64,000 nucleotides of DNA from assembly GCA_910578645.1 (NCBI GenBank), contig CAJTQI010000003.1:1-64000 (forward strand), given 5' to 3'. Under the pieces are notes generated by a model, which saw only the letters and a list, made by a program, of their open reading frames with translations, did not search any database and was not told the DNA's origin. Below are positions 26,376 through 35,998 of the stretch, in pieces. Position 1 is the first letter of the stretch. The number at the start of each line of letters is the position of its first letter. Source of the DNA: an uncultured Lachnospiraceae bacterium. Its GTDB lineage: Bacteria; Bacillota; Clostridia; Lachnospirales; Lachnospiraceae. The translations under genes were made by a program, and so were the position numbers.

Positions 26376-27287
26376 ATGAGATTATTGGTGATTGGAGGCA
26401 GTTATTTCTACGGCAGGGTATTTGTCATGGAGGCTGCCAAAGAACATGACATTACGGTGTTAAACAGGGGAACGTACTCCATGGAAGAGTTTGGCGTAAC
26501 CCAGGTGAAAGGAGAGCGGCATGATGCGGAGGCGTTTGCGGCGTGCAAGAATGATTATGATGCGGTCATAGATTTCTGTGCCTACGAAGCGGGGGATGTG
26601 GATTTTGTGGTAAAGCATTTGCCTGGCGGAATCGGACAGTACATCCTAATCAGTACGGTGGATGTGTATGAGCGGGGAAGCGGTGTGGTCAAGACGGAAG
26701 ACTGTGCCATGGAGCGTCGGAGCTTTGCAGGGGAAGCGGGTGCCTATATTGGAGGTAAAGTTGCATTGGAAGATGAGCTGCGCCAGGTCTGCGGAGAGCG
26801 GGGCGTTCCCTATACGGTGCTTCGCCCGGCCATTCTTTATGGGCCATATAATTATGCACCGAGGGAGTCTGCCTATATCCGAATGATGATTGCAGACCAT
26901 GTCTTGCCACGGTTTATAGATGCAAAGGGCAGGTTTCAGTTTGTCTATGTGAAGGATGCGGCTCAGGCTGTTTTGAGGACAATCGGTAACAAGAATGCCT
27001 ACGGGCAGTCTTACAATCTCTGCCAGGACGGTGAAGTGACTTATGAGAGTTTCTTCGGGATGCTTAAGAAAGTGGCACAGCCAGAGACGGTACAGGCATT
27101 GCAGGAGATATCGATTACGGTGGATAGCGCCGTGGCGCAGCAGGTTCCGGTTCCTTTTCCGGCGACGGAGGAGGAGACGGAACTGTGCTCCAACGTAAAA
27201 AGCAAGGAAGGACTTGGCATGACATATACGGATTTCGAGGAAGGGATGCGCAGGACATACAATGCATTCAGCCGGGTGTTTTCGTGA
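26376..27287 (+). CDS. NAD-dependent epimerase/dehydratase (extended SDR)
   Basis: 303 aa. The Rossmann motif LVIGGSYFYGR is at the N-terminus and YIGGK near 125 supplies the SDR Tyr-x3-Lys pair. LRPAILYGPYN is the usual SDR sugar-epimerase stretch. Substrate is unknown, possibly a nucleotide sugar. It starts 26 nt after ecfT and feoA begins 17 nt downstream, so it is read with its neighbours without an obvious functional link. Confidence 0.85.
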   Translation: MRLLVIGGSYFYGRVFVMEAAKEHDITVLNRGTYSMEEFGVTQVKGERHDAEAFAACKNDYDAVIDFCAYEAGDVDFVVKHLPGGIGQYILISTVDVYERGSGVVKTEDCAMERRSFAGEAGAYIGGKVALEDELRQVCGERGVPYTVLRPAILYGPYNYAPRESAYIRMMIADHVLPRFIDAKGRFQFVYVKDAAQAVLRTIGNKNAYGQSYNLCQDGEVTYESFFGMLKKVAQPETVQALQEISITVDSAVAQQVPVPFPATEEETELCSNVKSKEGLGMTYTDFEEGMRRTYNAFSRVFS

Positions 27288-27304
27288 AAATTTGGTAGAA
27301 AGGC

Positions 27305-27541
27305 ATGGTTTTTCATATGACATTGGAGCAGACGGCAATCGGGGAAGAAGTGAGGATTACGAAGGTAGGCGGGGAAGGGGAACTGCGCTGCAGGCTGCTT
27401 GACATGGGACTGATTCCTAAGACGACAGTGAAGGTGCAGAAGGTCGCGCCTATGGGTGACCCGATTGAAATACATTTAAGAGGATATGAACTGACGATAC
27501 GCAAGGAAGATGCGGGGAAAATCGAAGTGGAGTTGCTTTGA
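27305..27541 (+). CDS. feoA: Ferrous iron transport protein FeoA
   Basis: A 78-aa SH3-like domain (GEGELRCRLLDMGLIPKTTVKV, IHLRGYELTIRKEDA) that assists FeoB. The start may be ATG 27305 or the internal ATG 27317 (MTLEQT). feoB follows 72 nt later. No clear iron-repressor box was recognised. Confidence 0.92.
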   Translation: MVFHMTLEQTAIGEEVRITKVGGEGELRCRLLDMGLIPKTTVKVQKVAPMGDPIEIHLRGYELTIRKEDAGKIEVELL

Positions 27542-27613
27542 TTGAAAAGGTATTGCATGCAGGTTCACGATATGTGTGGGTAATCCATAGAACAAGGGAA
27601 GAAGGGTAAGACG

Positions 27614-29620
27614 ATGATATACGCTTTAGTAGGCAATCAGAATTGTGGCAAGACAACGCTCTTTAACCAACTGACAGGCTCAAATCAGCATGTAGGTAAT
27701 TTCCCTGGGGTGACGGTGGATTCCAAAATGGGGGAAATCCGTGGTGAGAAGGGCGATGCGGTGGTAGATTTGCCAGGACTTTATTCTATACGGCCGTATA
27801 CGAATGAAGAGTTGGTGACCCGTCATTTTATTCTTAAGGAGCATCCTGACGGTATCATAAATATTGTGGACGCCACCAATATTGAACGGAATCTGTATCT
27901 GACATTGCAGCTTTTGGAGATGCATATACCGATGGTGCTTGCGCTCAATATGATGGACGAAGTGCGTGGCAATGGCGGCACCATTGATATTGAGAAGATG
28001 GAAGAAGCGTTGGGCATTCCTGTGGTGGCAATCAGCGCAGTCAAGAACGAAGGGATTGAAGACTTAATCCGTGCGGCGGGGGAGGTGTCCAGGCGGCGCA
28101 TTCATCCGAAGGTGACGGACTTTTGTGAGAAAGGGGCCGTACATAGATGTATCCATGCGGTCAGCCATCAGGTGGAAGACCATGCGGAGCGTATCGGGAT
28201 TTCTCCCCGGTTTGCTGCAGCCAAGATTGTGGAAGGTGACAAGGATATAATTGATAGCCTGGGCCTTTCGGAGAATGAGCTGGACTTGATGGAACACAGT
28301 ATCGTGGAGATGGAACGGGACAGCGGGATGGACCGCAATGCGGCGCTTGCCGATATGCGCTATACTTTTATTGAAAAGGTTTGTGCCCAGGCGGTGATAA
28401 AGTGTAAGGAGAGCAGGGAGCATAGGCGCAGTGCCCGGATTGACAGCGTGTTGACGAACAGATATCTGGCGCTTCCATCTTTTCTTGCGATTATGCTGTT
28501 GGTATTCTGGCTTACTTTCGGCTTAATCGGAACGTTTTTGAGCGATTTGATGAGTCTGGGGATTGACGCATTATCCGGGGCGGTAGAGAGGGCGCTTGAG
28601 GCGTACGGGATTAACCCTGTGGTGGAAAGCCTGGTGATAGACGGCATCTTTGCTGGGGTGGGAAGCGTGCTTAGTTTTCTGCCGATTATCGTGGTGCTGT
28701 TTTTCTTCCTGTCGATTCTGGAAGACTCCGGGTATATGGCAAGAATCGCCTTCGTGATGGACAGACCGCTTCGTAAAATCGGGCTGTCAGGAAGAAGTTT
28801 CGTGTCCATGTTAATCGGGTTCGGCTGTAGCGTTCCGGCGGTTATGTCCACCAGGACGTTGTCCTCGGAGCGGGATAAGAAAATGACGATTATGTTGATT
28901 CCCTTCATAAGCTGTTCTGCCAAGATACCGATTTATGCCGTGTTTGCGGCGGCCTTCTTTAGCAAATGCCAGGCGGTAGTGATGATGGGGCTGTATACCT
29001 TTGGTATTTTGGTTGGCATATTGTGTGCGGTTGTCATGAAAAAGACAATGTTTCATGGCAAGCCTATGCCCTTTGTGATGGAACTGCCCAATTATCGGTT
29101 CCCCTCTGTAAAGAGTGTGTTTTTTTTGATGTGGGACAAGGCGAAAGACTTTATCCAGAGGGCTTTTACGGTGATTTTCATCGCGACGTTAATTATCTGG
29201 TTTTTGCAGACCTTCGACGCCAGGCTCAATGTGGTGGCGGATTCAGGTGAAAGCCTGCTTGCCATGATAGGAAAGCTGATTGCGCCGCTGTTTATCCCCC
29301 TTGGGTTTGGAGACTGGAGGGCGGCGACAGCGCTTATCAGCGGTTTCAGCGCCAAGGAGGCGGTGGTCAGCACGCTCAGTGTACTGACCGGCACTAGTAT
29401 GAGTAATCTGAGCGCTTCTTTAGGAACGATTTTCACACCGCTTGCAGCGGTAAGCTATCTGGTATTTACTCTATTGTATACACCCTGTGTGGCGGCGGTA
29501 GCTACAATCAGGCGCGAGATAGGCTCCCCGTGGAAGACGGCAGGCATTGTCTGCATGCAGTGCGGTGTGGCATGGCTGGCAGCATTTTTGGTTTACCAGA
29601 TAGCGGGATTGATATGGTAG
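27614..29620 (+). CDS. feoB: Ferrous iron transporter FeoB
   Basis: Membrane Fe(II) importer with a cytoplasmic GTPase domain; 668 aa. G1 is GNQNCGKTT (7-15), G3 DLPG and G4 NMMD. Two gate regions with conserved Cys follow: IGFGCSVPAVMSTR and FISCSAKIPIY. About eight to ten membrane segments run to the C-terminus. GAAGGGTAAG precedes the ATG. It pairs with feoA. Confidence 0.96.
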   Translation: MIYALVGNQNCGKTTLFNQLTGSNQHVGNFPGVTVDSKMGEIRGEKGDAVVDLPGLYSIRPYTNEELVTRHFILKEHPDGIINIVDATNIERNLYLTLQLLEMHIPMVLALNMMDEVRGNGGTIDIEKMEEALGIPVVAISAVKNEGIEDLIRAAGEVSRRRIHPKVTDFCEKGAVHRCIHAVSHQVEDHAERIGISPRFAAAKIVEGDKDIIDSLGLSENELDLMEHSIVEMERDSGMDRNAALADMRYTFIEKVCAQAVIKCKESREHRRSARIDSVLTNRYLALPSFLAIMLLVFWLTFGLIGTFLSDLMSLGIDALSGAVERALEAYGINPVVESLVIDGIFAGVGSVLSFLPIIVVLFFFLSILEDSGYMARIAFVMDRPLRKIGLSGRSFVSMLIGFGCSVPAVMSTRTLSSERDKKMTIMLIPFISCSAKIPIYAVFAAAFFSKCQAVVMMGLYTFGILVGILCAVVMKKTMFHGKPMPFVMELPNYRFPSVKSVFFLMWDKAKDFIQRAFTVIFIATLIIWFLQTFDARLNVVADSGESLLAMIGKLIAPLFIPLGFGDWRAATALISGFSAKEAVVSTLSVLTGTSMSNLSASLGTIFTPLAAVSYLVFTLLYTPCVAAVATIRREIGSPWKTAGIVCMQCGVAWLAAFLVYQIAGLIW

Positions 29621-29674
29621 GGGTTCTGCCGGAATAAAGACAGGCTGATTTTGTTTCGTGCAGACAGAAGCGTC

Positions 29675-29703
29675 TTGACAGGCTGCGCCGTCCGTCATAA
29701 AAT
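29675..29703 (+). promoter_or_regulatory. Promoter for the HPr-like gene
   Basis: Perfect TTGACA (29675-29680), a 17-bp spacer and TAAAAT (29698-29703). It lies in the otherwise empty 190-nt gap after feoB. Confidence 0.65.
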
Positions 29704-29810
29704 CATGCCTAGAAGAACGGAGAGAAAAAAGCACCTGCAGACATGGGCTATACCAGGATGAGTGTAATGCCGCATGGATTCGCAGATTAAGCAAGAATGG
29801 GGGGATTAAG

Positions 29811-30047
29811 ATGAAAAGTTACATGCTGGATTTAAATTCGATTCAGAAAGTAAAGGGATTTGTCACTGCGATTGAAGCATTTGACGGTTATTTTGATTTG
29901 GCAACGGGAAGATATGTCATTGATGCCAAATCTATTATGGGGATTTTTTCCATGGATTTATCCAAACCTGTGGAATTTAGGATTTTGGAGACAGATGATA
30001 AAATTTCTGAAGTGGAGGCTGCGATTGCACCGTATATGGTGCGGTAA
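29811..30047 (+). CDS. HPr/Crh-like protein without the active-site His
   Basis: A 78-aa HPr-fold protein. The regulatory serine region AKSIMGIFSMD (S41, equivalent to Ser46 of HPr) is conserved. The active-site loop reads NSIQKVKGF where HPr has GIHARPA, so Gln12 replaces phospho-His15, as in Bacillus Crh. It cannot carry PTS phosphate but could be a regulatory partner phosphorylated on Ser. GGGGG precedes the ATG. It has its own promoter; sbcD lies 99 nt downstream. Confidence 0.75.
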   Translation: MKSYMLDLNSIQKVKGFVTAIEAFDGYFDLATGRYVIDAKSIMGIFSMDLSKPVEFRILETDDKISEVEAAIAPYMVR

Positions 30048-30145
30048 CGGCAGGATTACATAGGGTGTTGGACGGGAAGGGGCTTGTTGCAGAAGAATCG
30101 TTTTGCGGCAGTCCCTTGTTTCATTTTGTGAGAAGAGGACAGCGT

Positions 30146-31303
30146 ATGAAGTTTATGCATTTGGCGGACTTGCATCTTGGCAAGCGGGTGAATGATTTTT
30201 CCATGTTGGAAGACCAGAGATACGCTTTGGAGCAGGTGCTTGGAATCGTGCGCAAGGAGCGGGTAGCAGGTGTTTTGATTGCGGGGGATATCTATGACAG
30301 ACAGGTTCCTCCGGTGGAGGCCATGGGACTTTTAGATGATTTTCTGACGAAGTTGTCGGGAGAGGGCGTCCCTGTCTATATGGTGGGAGGCAACCATGAC
30401 AGCATAGAGCGGGTGTCTTTCGGCGCCCGGCTGATGACAGGTAGCGGTATCCATATGGCTGCCCAATATAACGGCGAGGTGGACACTGTAACGGTGAAGG
30501 ACGAATATGGTATGATTGACATCTATCTCCTTCCTTTTTTGAAACCGGCCCATGTGCGGGCGGTTTGGAAGGAGCAAGCGGAGGAGATTCATACTTATCA
30601 GGAAGCATTGGATTTTGTCACGGGAAAGATTGTAAGAGACGAAAGGAATCGGAGCATCCTGGTTGCACACCAGTATGTGTCAGGGGCGGCAGTGTGCGAT
30701 TCGGAGGAGCGTTCTATAGGCGGACTGGACGAGGTGGATGTGTCCTGCTTCGACGGGTTTGACTATGTGGCATTGGGACATCTGCACGGCCCTCAGTCTG
30801 TAGGCAGGGATACGGTGCGTTATGCCGGCACATTGTTAAAGTATTCCTTTTCGGAAGTAAACCACAAGAAAAGCGTCACCCTGGTGGAGATGGCGGAGAG
30901 AGGGGTAATCAGAATAGACACTCGGCAGATTGAGCCGCTTCATGAGATGCGTAAAATCCGGGGCAGCTATATGGAAGTGACCGACAGGTCTCATTATGAA
31001 AATACCGATACGCAGGATTATGTGCATATTACGCTGACGGATGAAGAAGATATCTTTGACGCCGTAGGAAAGCTGCGTGCAGTCTATCCGAATCTTATGA
31101 AACTGGAGTATGACAACACAAGGACGAGAAGTGCGCAGACGGTCATGGCGCCGGAGGACATTCAAATGAAGCCGCCGCTTAGGCTGTGTGAAGAATTGTT
31201 CGCTTTGCAGAACAACAAACCCATGGGAAAAGAGCAGAAGATTTATATGGAAGAACTGGTACGTGAAATTTGGGAAGAGGGAAAGGATGCGGAATCAATA
31301 TGA
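30146..31303 (+). CDS. sbcD: SbcCD nuclease, SbcD subunit
   Basis: Mre11-type metallophosphoesterase that cleaves hairpins and double-strand ends with SbcC. Motifs in order: DLHLGKR, AGDIYDRQ, GNHDS, VAHQYVSG and LGHLHGPQ. ATG 30146 gives the family start MKFMHLADLHLG, with AGAGGA 7 nt upstream; the frame is open to 30065 but that extension is not family-like. The stop overlaps the sbcC ATG (ATGA). Confidence 0.95.
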   Translation: MKFMHLADLHLGKRVNDFSMLEDQRYALEQVLGIVRKERVAGVLIAGDIYDRQVPPVEAMGLLDDFLTKLSGEGVPVYMVGGNHDSIERVSFGARLMTGSGIHMAAQYNGEVDTVTVKDEYGMIDIYLLPFLKPAHVRAVWKEQAEEIHTYQEALDFVTGKIVRDERNRSILVAHQYVSGAAVCDSEERSIGGLDEVDVSCFDGFDYVALGHLHGPQSVGRDTVRYAGTLLKYSFSEVNHKKSVTLVEMAERGVIRIDTRQIEPLHEMRKIRGSYMEVTDRSHYENTDTQDYVHITLTDEEDIFDAVGKLRAVYPNLMKLEYDNTRTRSAQTVMAPEDIQMKPPLRLCEELFALQNNKPMGKEQKIYMEELVREIWEEGKDAESI

Positions 31304-34224
31304 GGCCACTAACACTTACGCTGTCTGCGTTCGGACCATACGCCGGCGAGACACAGATATCTTTTGAGGATTTGGGCAGCCGGGGTCTGTATTTGATTAC
31401 GGGGGATACCGGGGCGGGAAAGACGTTTTTGTTTGACGCTATCGTGTTTGCGTTGTATGGGGAGGCCAGCGGTAATGCCAGGGAGGCGTCCATGTTCCGC
31501 TCCAAGTATGCCAAGGCAGACGCGGAGACTTATGTAAACCTACGGTTTATATACCATGACAGAGTATACGAGGTGATGAGGAAACCTGAGTACATGCGCC
31601 CGTCGAAGCGGGGAGAAGGCATGACCCTTAGCAGGGCGGAGGCTGTTTTCACTTATCCTGACGGGCGCCTGGTGACGAAGAGCAAAGATGTGACCAAGGC
31701 TGTTGCGGAATTACTTGGCATTGACCGGAACCAGTTTACACAGATAGCCATGATTGCTCAAGGCGATTTCCTGCGGCTGCTCTATGCCAGAACAGAGGAG
31801 CGCAGCAGTATTTTCCGTGAAATTTTCCATACAAAGGCCTACGCAGTATTGCAGGAGAAGCTTCGGACACGGTCCGGGGCTTTGCGCGCGCAGTGCGAAG
31901 AATATGAAAAGAGTATCGGACAGTATGAGGAGGGTATTCTCTGGGAAGAAGGACAGGAACCGAATCCCGATGGGGTTTCGGACACGGGACAGGTTATGGA
32001 GACTTTGGGCGCTGTTATAGAGGTACAAAAGAGGGAGATGAGAAAGACCTGGGAAAGCATTCAGGAGACAGAAAATGTCCTGGAGCGTAACCACAAGATG
32101 ATGGGGGCGGCGCAGGCTCGAAAGAGAATGGAAGAAGAATTGGCAGATACCATAGAACAAATCGGGTGCATGGAACAACAGTTTGCCCCTCTTCGTAAGA
32201 TGTTAGGAGAGTTACAGGGTGAGCAGGAGAAGATGGACACATTGAAAATACAGATACGCCTGGAAGAAGAAAACTTATCTGTTTATGAGGAAGTGGAGCA
32301 GCTTCAAAAGGAGTATGAGGAAGCAGGAAAAAGGCTGGACAGACAGATACTGGAAAAGGACAACCGGGCGAAGGCGCTGCAAAAAGCCCGGGAAGACTGT
32401 GTGCATTTGACAAAACGTCTGGAGCAGTTACAAGATGTGGACGTGGGGGTGATGAAGGCACAAGTGCAGGTGGAAGCGAATGGACACCGGGTGAGTGTGC
32501 TGCGGGGGCTTATGGACAAACTGGAGGAGACGGAGGGACTTTTTGACCTTTTGGCGCAGAGACAGGAGATATACCGTCAGGCAGCCGCCAGGCAGCAGGA
32601 GATGAAGCAGGCTTATGAAAATCTGCAGAGACGTTATCTGGATGAGCAGGCAGGTATATTGGCGCAGGAACTAAAACCGGCAATGCCGTGCCCTGTATGC
32701 GGCTCCTTGGAGCATCCGCATCCGGCAGACAGACGTAAGGAGGCGCCGGACCAAAAGGTTGTGGAGCAGGCCAAAGCGCGTTGGGAGAAGAGTAATGTTG
32801 TCATGCAGGAGGCCAGTGCGGCGGCAGGCAGCGCCAAGGGGACGCTGGAGCGGGCGGTACAGAATATGGCCGCAAGCCTGGAAGAAGAGAGGATACGAAG
32901 GAGACATGAAAAGGCATCTGACGAAAGGGCAGGAAGCGGTGACAAGAACGCAGAGACGGGGCATTCAAAGGATAGTGAAAGAAAAGACATAGCGGTAGAA
33001 AAGGAGGACGAAGGTATAAGAATAAAGGCGGGCATATCCGGAACAATGAAGGATATGCAGGCGGCAAGACAGATTATGAAGGAGGCAGGCCGGGAGATTG
33101 AAAATGACTTGGCAAGGGAGAATGAAAATGCCAAGAGGCTACGACAGGAACTGGACAAAGCCAATCTTTTAAGTCAGGAGCGCGGACGGCTTATCGGGAA
33201 GAAAACGGAGCTGGAAAAGGAGATACAGGAGGCGGAACGGCAGTGCCATGAGATAGAAGAAGAGGTGTCTTCATGCAGACTGCGACGGGAAATACTGGAG
33301 AATAAACTGCAGGAGAAGAGGGGTACACTACCCTATAAGGACCGTAAGGAGGCATTGGAACGGCTCAACCTCAAACACGGCAGGGCAGAAAAATATGAAG
33401 CGGCGCTGTCACAGACCAGGCAGGCTTACGAGGAAAAGGAGAGAGCCTATCGCGACGCCTTGCAGAAGAAGGAGACGCTTGAAGGACAATTGGATAAGAC
33501 GAATCAGGAAATAAGCCTCCACGAGCTGACACAAGAACAGGAGAGGTTGATGCTTCTTAAGAAAGAAAGGCAGGAAAAATACCGACAAGTTTCACACAGG
33601 TATGAGACAAATAAAAAAATCCAGGCATTGATTGAAAAACAGCGCATAGGATTTCAGGAGGCGGAAAAAAAGTGGAGACTTGTCAAAGAATTGTCCAATA
33701 CGGTCAATGGGAATGTGAGCGGCAAAGAGAAAATTATGTTGGAAACTTATGTGCAGATGCAGTATTTTGAGCAGGTGATACGCCGGGCAAACACAAGATT
33801 TATGGTGATGAGTGCAGGACAGTATGAGCTGAAACGCTCGGAACAGGCGGACAGCTTAAAAAGGCAAAGCGGACTGGAGTTAGATGTGGTAGACCACTAT
33901 AACGGGACAGTGCGGAGTGTGAAGACACTTTCCGGCGGCGAGGCATTTTTGGCCTCCTTGTCCCTGGCCCTTGGGCTGTCCGATGAAGTACAGTCTGCAT
34001 CAGGGGGAATCGCCTTGGATACTATGTTTGTGGACGAGGGATTTGGCTCTCTTGACCAGAGCGCGTTAAACCAGGCGGTGCAGGCGCTTGCCGGGCTTGC
34101 ACAGGGAAGCAGGCTGGTGGGGATTATTTCACATGTCAGCGAGTTGCAGGAGCGGATTGAAAAGAAGCTGATTGTCACGAAAGATGCTGCGTCGGGAAGC
34201 AGTGTGAGACTTGTGGCAGAGTAA
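31300..34224 (+). CDS. sbcC: SbcCD nuclease, SbcC ATPase subunit
   Basis: Rad50-type ATPase, 974 aa. Walker A GDTGAGKTFLFDAI lies near the N-terminus and Q-loop IAQGDFLRLL near 150. Long coiled coils flank the zinc hook C464-P-V-C467. The C-terminal lobe has signature LSGGEAFLASLSLALGLS and Walker B DTMFVDEGFGSLD. ATG 31300 overlaps the end of sbcD, implying coupled translation in the sbcDC order. Confidence 0.95.
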   Translation: MRPLTLTLSAFGPYAGETQISFEDLGSRGLYLITGDTGAGKTFLFDAIVFALYGEASGNAREASMFRSKYAKADAETYVNLRFIYHDRVYEVMRKPEYMRPSKRGEGMTLSRAEAVFTYPDGRLVTKSKDVTKAVAELLGIDRNQFTQIAMIAQGDFLRLLYARTEERSSIFREIFHTKAYAVLQEKLRTRSGALRAQCEEYEKSIGQYEEGILWEEGQEPNPDGVSDTGQVMETLGAVIEVQKREMRKTWESIQETENVLERNHKMMGAAQARKRMEEELADTIEQIGCMEQQFAPLRKMLGELQGEQEKMDTLKIQIRLEEENLSVYEEVEQLQKEYEEAGKRLDRQILEKDNRAKALQKAREDCVHLTKRLEQLQDVDVGVMKAQVQVEANGHRVSVLRGLMDKLEETEGLFDLLAQRQEIYRQAAARQQEMKQAYENLQRRYLDEQAGILAQELKPAMPCPVCGSLEHPHPADRRKEAPDQKVVEQAKARWEKSNVVMQEASAAAGSAKGTLERAVQNMAASLEEERIRRRHEKASDERAGSGDKNAETGHSKDSERKDIAVEKEDEGIRIKAGISGTMKDMQAARQIMKEAGREIENDLARENENAKRLRQELDKANLLSQERGRLIGKKTELEKEIQEAERQCHEIEEEVSSCRLRREILENKLQEKRGTLPYKDRKEALERLNLKHGRAEKYEAALSQTRQAYEEKERAYRDALQKKETLEGQLDKTNQEISLHELTQEQERLMLLKKERQEKYRQVSHRYETNKKIQALIEKQRIGFQEAEKKWRLVKELSNTVNGNVSGKEKIMLETYVQMQYFEQVIRRANTRFMVMSAGQYELKRSEQADSLKRQSGLELDVVDHYNGTVRSVKTLSGGEAFLASLSLALGLSDEVQSASGGIALDTMFVDEGFGSLDQSALNQAVQALAGLAQGSRLVGIISHVSELQERIEKKLIVTKDAASGSSVRLVAE

Positions 34225-34261
34225 ACAAGAACTACTGTTCATAAGAATCTTTGTCAAAAAT

Positions 34262-34290
34262 TTGCTAAGTATTTTGTTTTGTGATAATAT
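34262..34290 (+). promoter_or_regulatory. Promoter of the suf pair
   Basis: TTGCTA (34262-34267), a 17-bp spacer and TAATAT (34285-34290). Confidence 0.5.
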
Positions 34291-34340
34291 GTTCTAATGG
34301 GTAAAACATTATGGATTAAGCGAAAGGCATGGTTATAGAT

Positions 34341-35063
34341 ATGTTAGAACTAAAAGGAATATGTTTTTCTGCGGAGGACGAAAGCAGAGAAGTGGAAATC
34401 CTGAATGATATCAACCTGACGATTGACGACAGGTTTGTGGCGGTGACCGGGCCCAACGGCAGCGGTAAATCTACGCTTGCCAAGATGATTGCAGGTATCC
34501 TGACACCTACGGCGGGACAGATTTTCTTAGACGGCGTGGACATCACCGGTATGTCCATCACGGAGCGTGCCAATATGGGAATCAGTTTTGCGTTCCAGCA
34601 GCCGGTCCGCTTTAAGGGCATTACCGTCAGGGAACTCTTATCCATTGCGTCGGGCAGGGAGGCTTCCGTCACGGAAATCTGTGATATGTTGTCGGAAGTA
34701 GGACTGTGCGCGAGAGATTATGTAAACCGGGAAGTGAACGCTTCCTTGTCAGGCGGGGAGCTGAAACGCATTGAGATTGCCATGGTTATGGCGCGTGGAA
34801 CCAAGGTTTCTATCTTCGATGAGCCGGAGGCGGGCATTGACCTGTGGAGTTTCCAGAATCTTATCCGTGTGTTTGAGAAGATGTATGAAGAAATTAACGG
34901 CTCTATTCTGATTATTTCCCATCAGGAGCGCATATTGAATATAGCGGATAAGATTATCCTGATGGCAGCCGGTCAGATTAAAAAAGTAGGAAGCAAGGAA
35001 GAAGTGATGCCGGAGCTTCTCGGCTGTGGGCAGCCGTGTAAGACACTGGCAGATAAATTATAA
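34341..35063 (+). CDS. sufC: SufC-like ATPase of a minimal Fe-S assembly system
   Basis: ABC ATPase, 240 aa: Walker A GPNGSGKST, Q-loop FAFQQP, signature LSGGELKR, Walker B VSIFDEPEAGID. The Glu-rich D-loop region and absence of a transporter partner fit SufC. The partner SufB/D-type gene starts 18 nt downstream. ATG 34341 is preferred for the family-like start MLELKGI; ATG 34329 is in frame. It energises scaffold-based Fe-S cluster assembly. Confidence 0.85.
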   Translation: MLELKGICFSAEDESREVEILNDINLTIDDRFVAVTGPNGSGKSTLAKMIAGILTPTAGQIFLDGVDITGMSITERANMGISFAFQQPVRFKGITVRELLSIASGREASVTEICDMLSEVGLCARDYVNREVNASLSGGELKRIEIAMVMARGTKVSIFDEPEAGIDLWSFQNLIRVFEKMYEEINGSILIISHQERILNIADKIILMAAGQIKKVGSKEEVMPELLGCGQPCKTLADKL

Positions 35064-35080
35064 GAAGGTGGTGTCTGCAG

Positions 35081-35998
35081 ATGGATGCGATACAACAGAA
35101 TCTGTTGGAACAGGTGGCAGGATTGCATGAGATACCTGCCGGCGCTTACAATATCCGTGCCAACGGACAGATGGCGGCAAGGAATACGACAGCGAATATT
35201 GACATTATAACAAAGGAAGATAAATCAGGAATCGACATACGCATCAAGCCGGGAACAAAGTCAGAGAGTGTGCATATTCCGGTAGTGCTTAGCCAGAGCG
35301 GGCTCAAAGAAAGCGTATACAATGACTTCTTCGTGGGGGAAGAGGCGGATGTGACGATTATCGCCGGGTGCGGTATCCATAACAGTGGAAACGCAGCGTC
35401 GGAGCATTCGGGCATACATCGTTTCTTCGTGGATAAGAATGCCAAGGTGAGGTACGTGGAGAAGCATTATGGAACCGGAGACGGGAACGGGGAGCGTATT
35501 ATGAATCCTGCCACAGAGATTCACTTGGCGGATGGCGCCTCCCTTGAGATGGAGACGGTACAGATTAAAGGGATAGACTCTACGAAGCGGGTTACCAAGG
35601 CAACGATAGGGGAGAAAGCATCTTTGGTTATCAGGGAAAAGATTATGACCCATGGCAGACAATATGCGGAGACGGATTTCACGGTAGATGTGAACGGGGA
35701 CGATTCCAGTGTAAATCTGATATCTCGTTCGGTGGCGAAAGAACAGTCCAGACAGCTTTTCAAGAGCAGGATTGTGGGGAATGGAAGATGTCACGGACAC
35801 AGTGAGTGTGATGCAATTATTATGGATGAGGCCAGCGTCAGCGCTGTCCCTGAACTGACTGCCAACAACATAGATGCCAATCTTATACATGAGGCGGCGA
35901 TTGGTAAAATCGCCGGGGAACAATTGATGAAACTCATGACGCTTGGACTGACTGAGAGAGAAGCGGAAGAGCAGATTGTAAATGGATTTTTGAAATAA
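35081..35998 (+). CDS. sufB: Short SufB/SufD-family Fe-S scaffold protein
   Basis: A 305-aa member of the SufBD family, much shorter than SufB (~470). Its core beta-helix segments (HSGIHRFFVDKNAKVRYVEKH, SRSVAKEQSRQLFKSRIVGNG-like region) and the C-terminal EAAIGKIAGEQLMKLMTLGL with REAEEQIVNGF are clear. No sufS, sufU or second scaffold is adjacent, so with sufC this is a two-gene minimal system. The stop TAA overlaps the ATG of the next gene. Confidence 0.82.
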   Translation: MDAIQQNLLEQVAGLHEIPAGAYNIRANGQMAARNTTANIDIITKEDKSGIDIRIKPGTKSESVHIPVVLSQSGLKESVYNDFFVGEEADVTIIAGCGIHNSGNAASEHSGIHRFFVDKNAKVRYVEKHYGTGDGNGERIMNPATEIHLADGASLEMETVQIKGIDSTKRVTKATIGEKASLVIREKIMTHGRQYAETDFTVDVNGDDSSVNLISRSVAKEQSRQLFKSRIVGNGRCHGHSECDAIIMDEASVSAVPELTANNIDANLIHEAAIGKIAGEQLMKLMTLGLTEREAEEQIVNGFLK

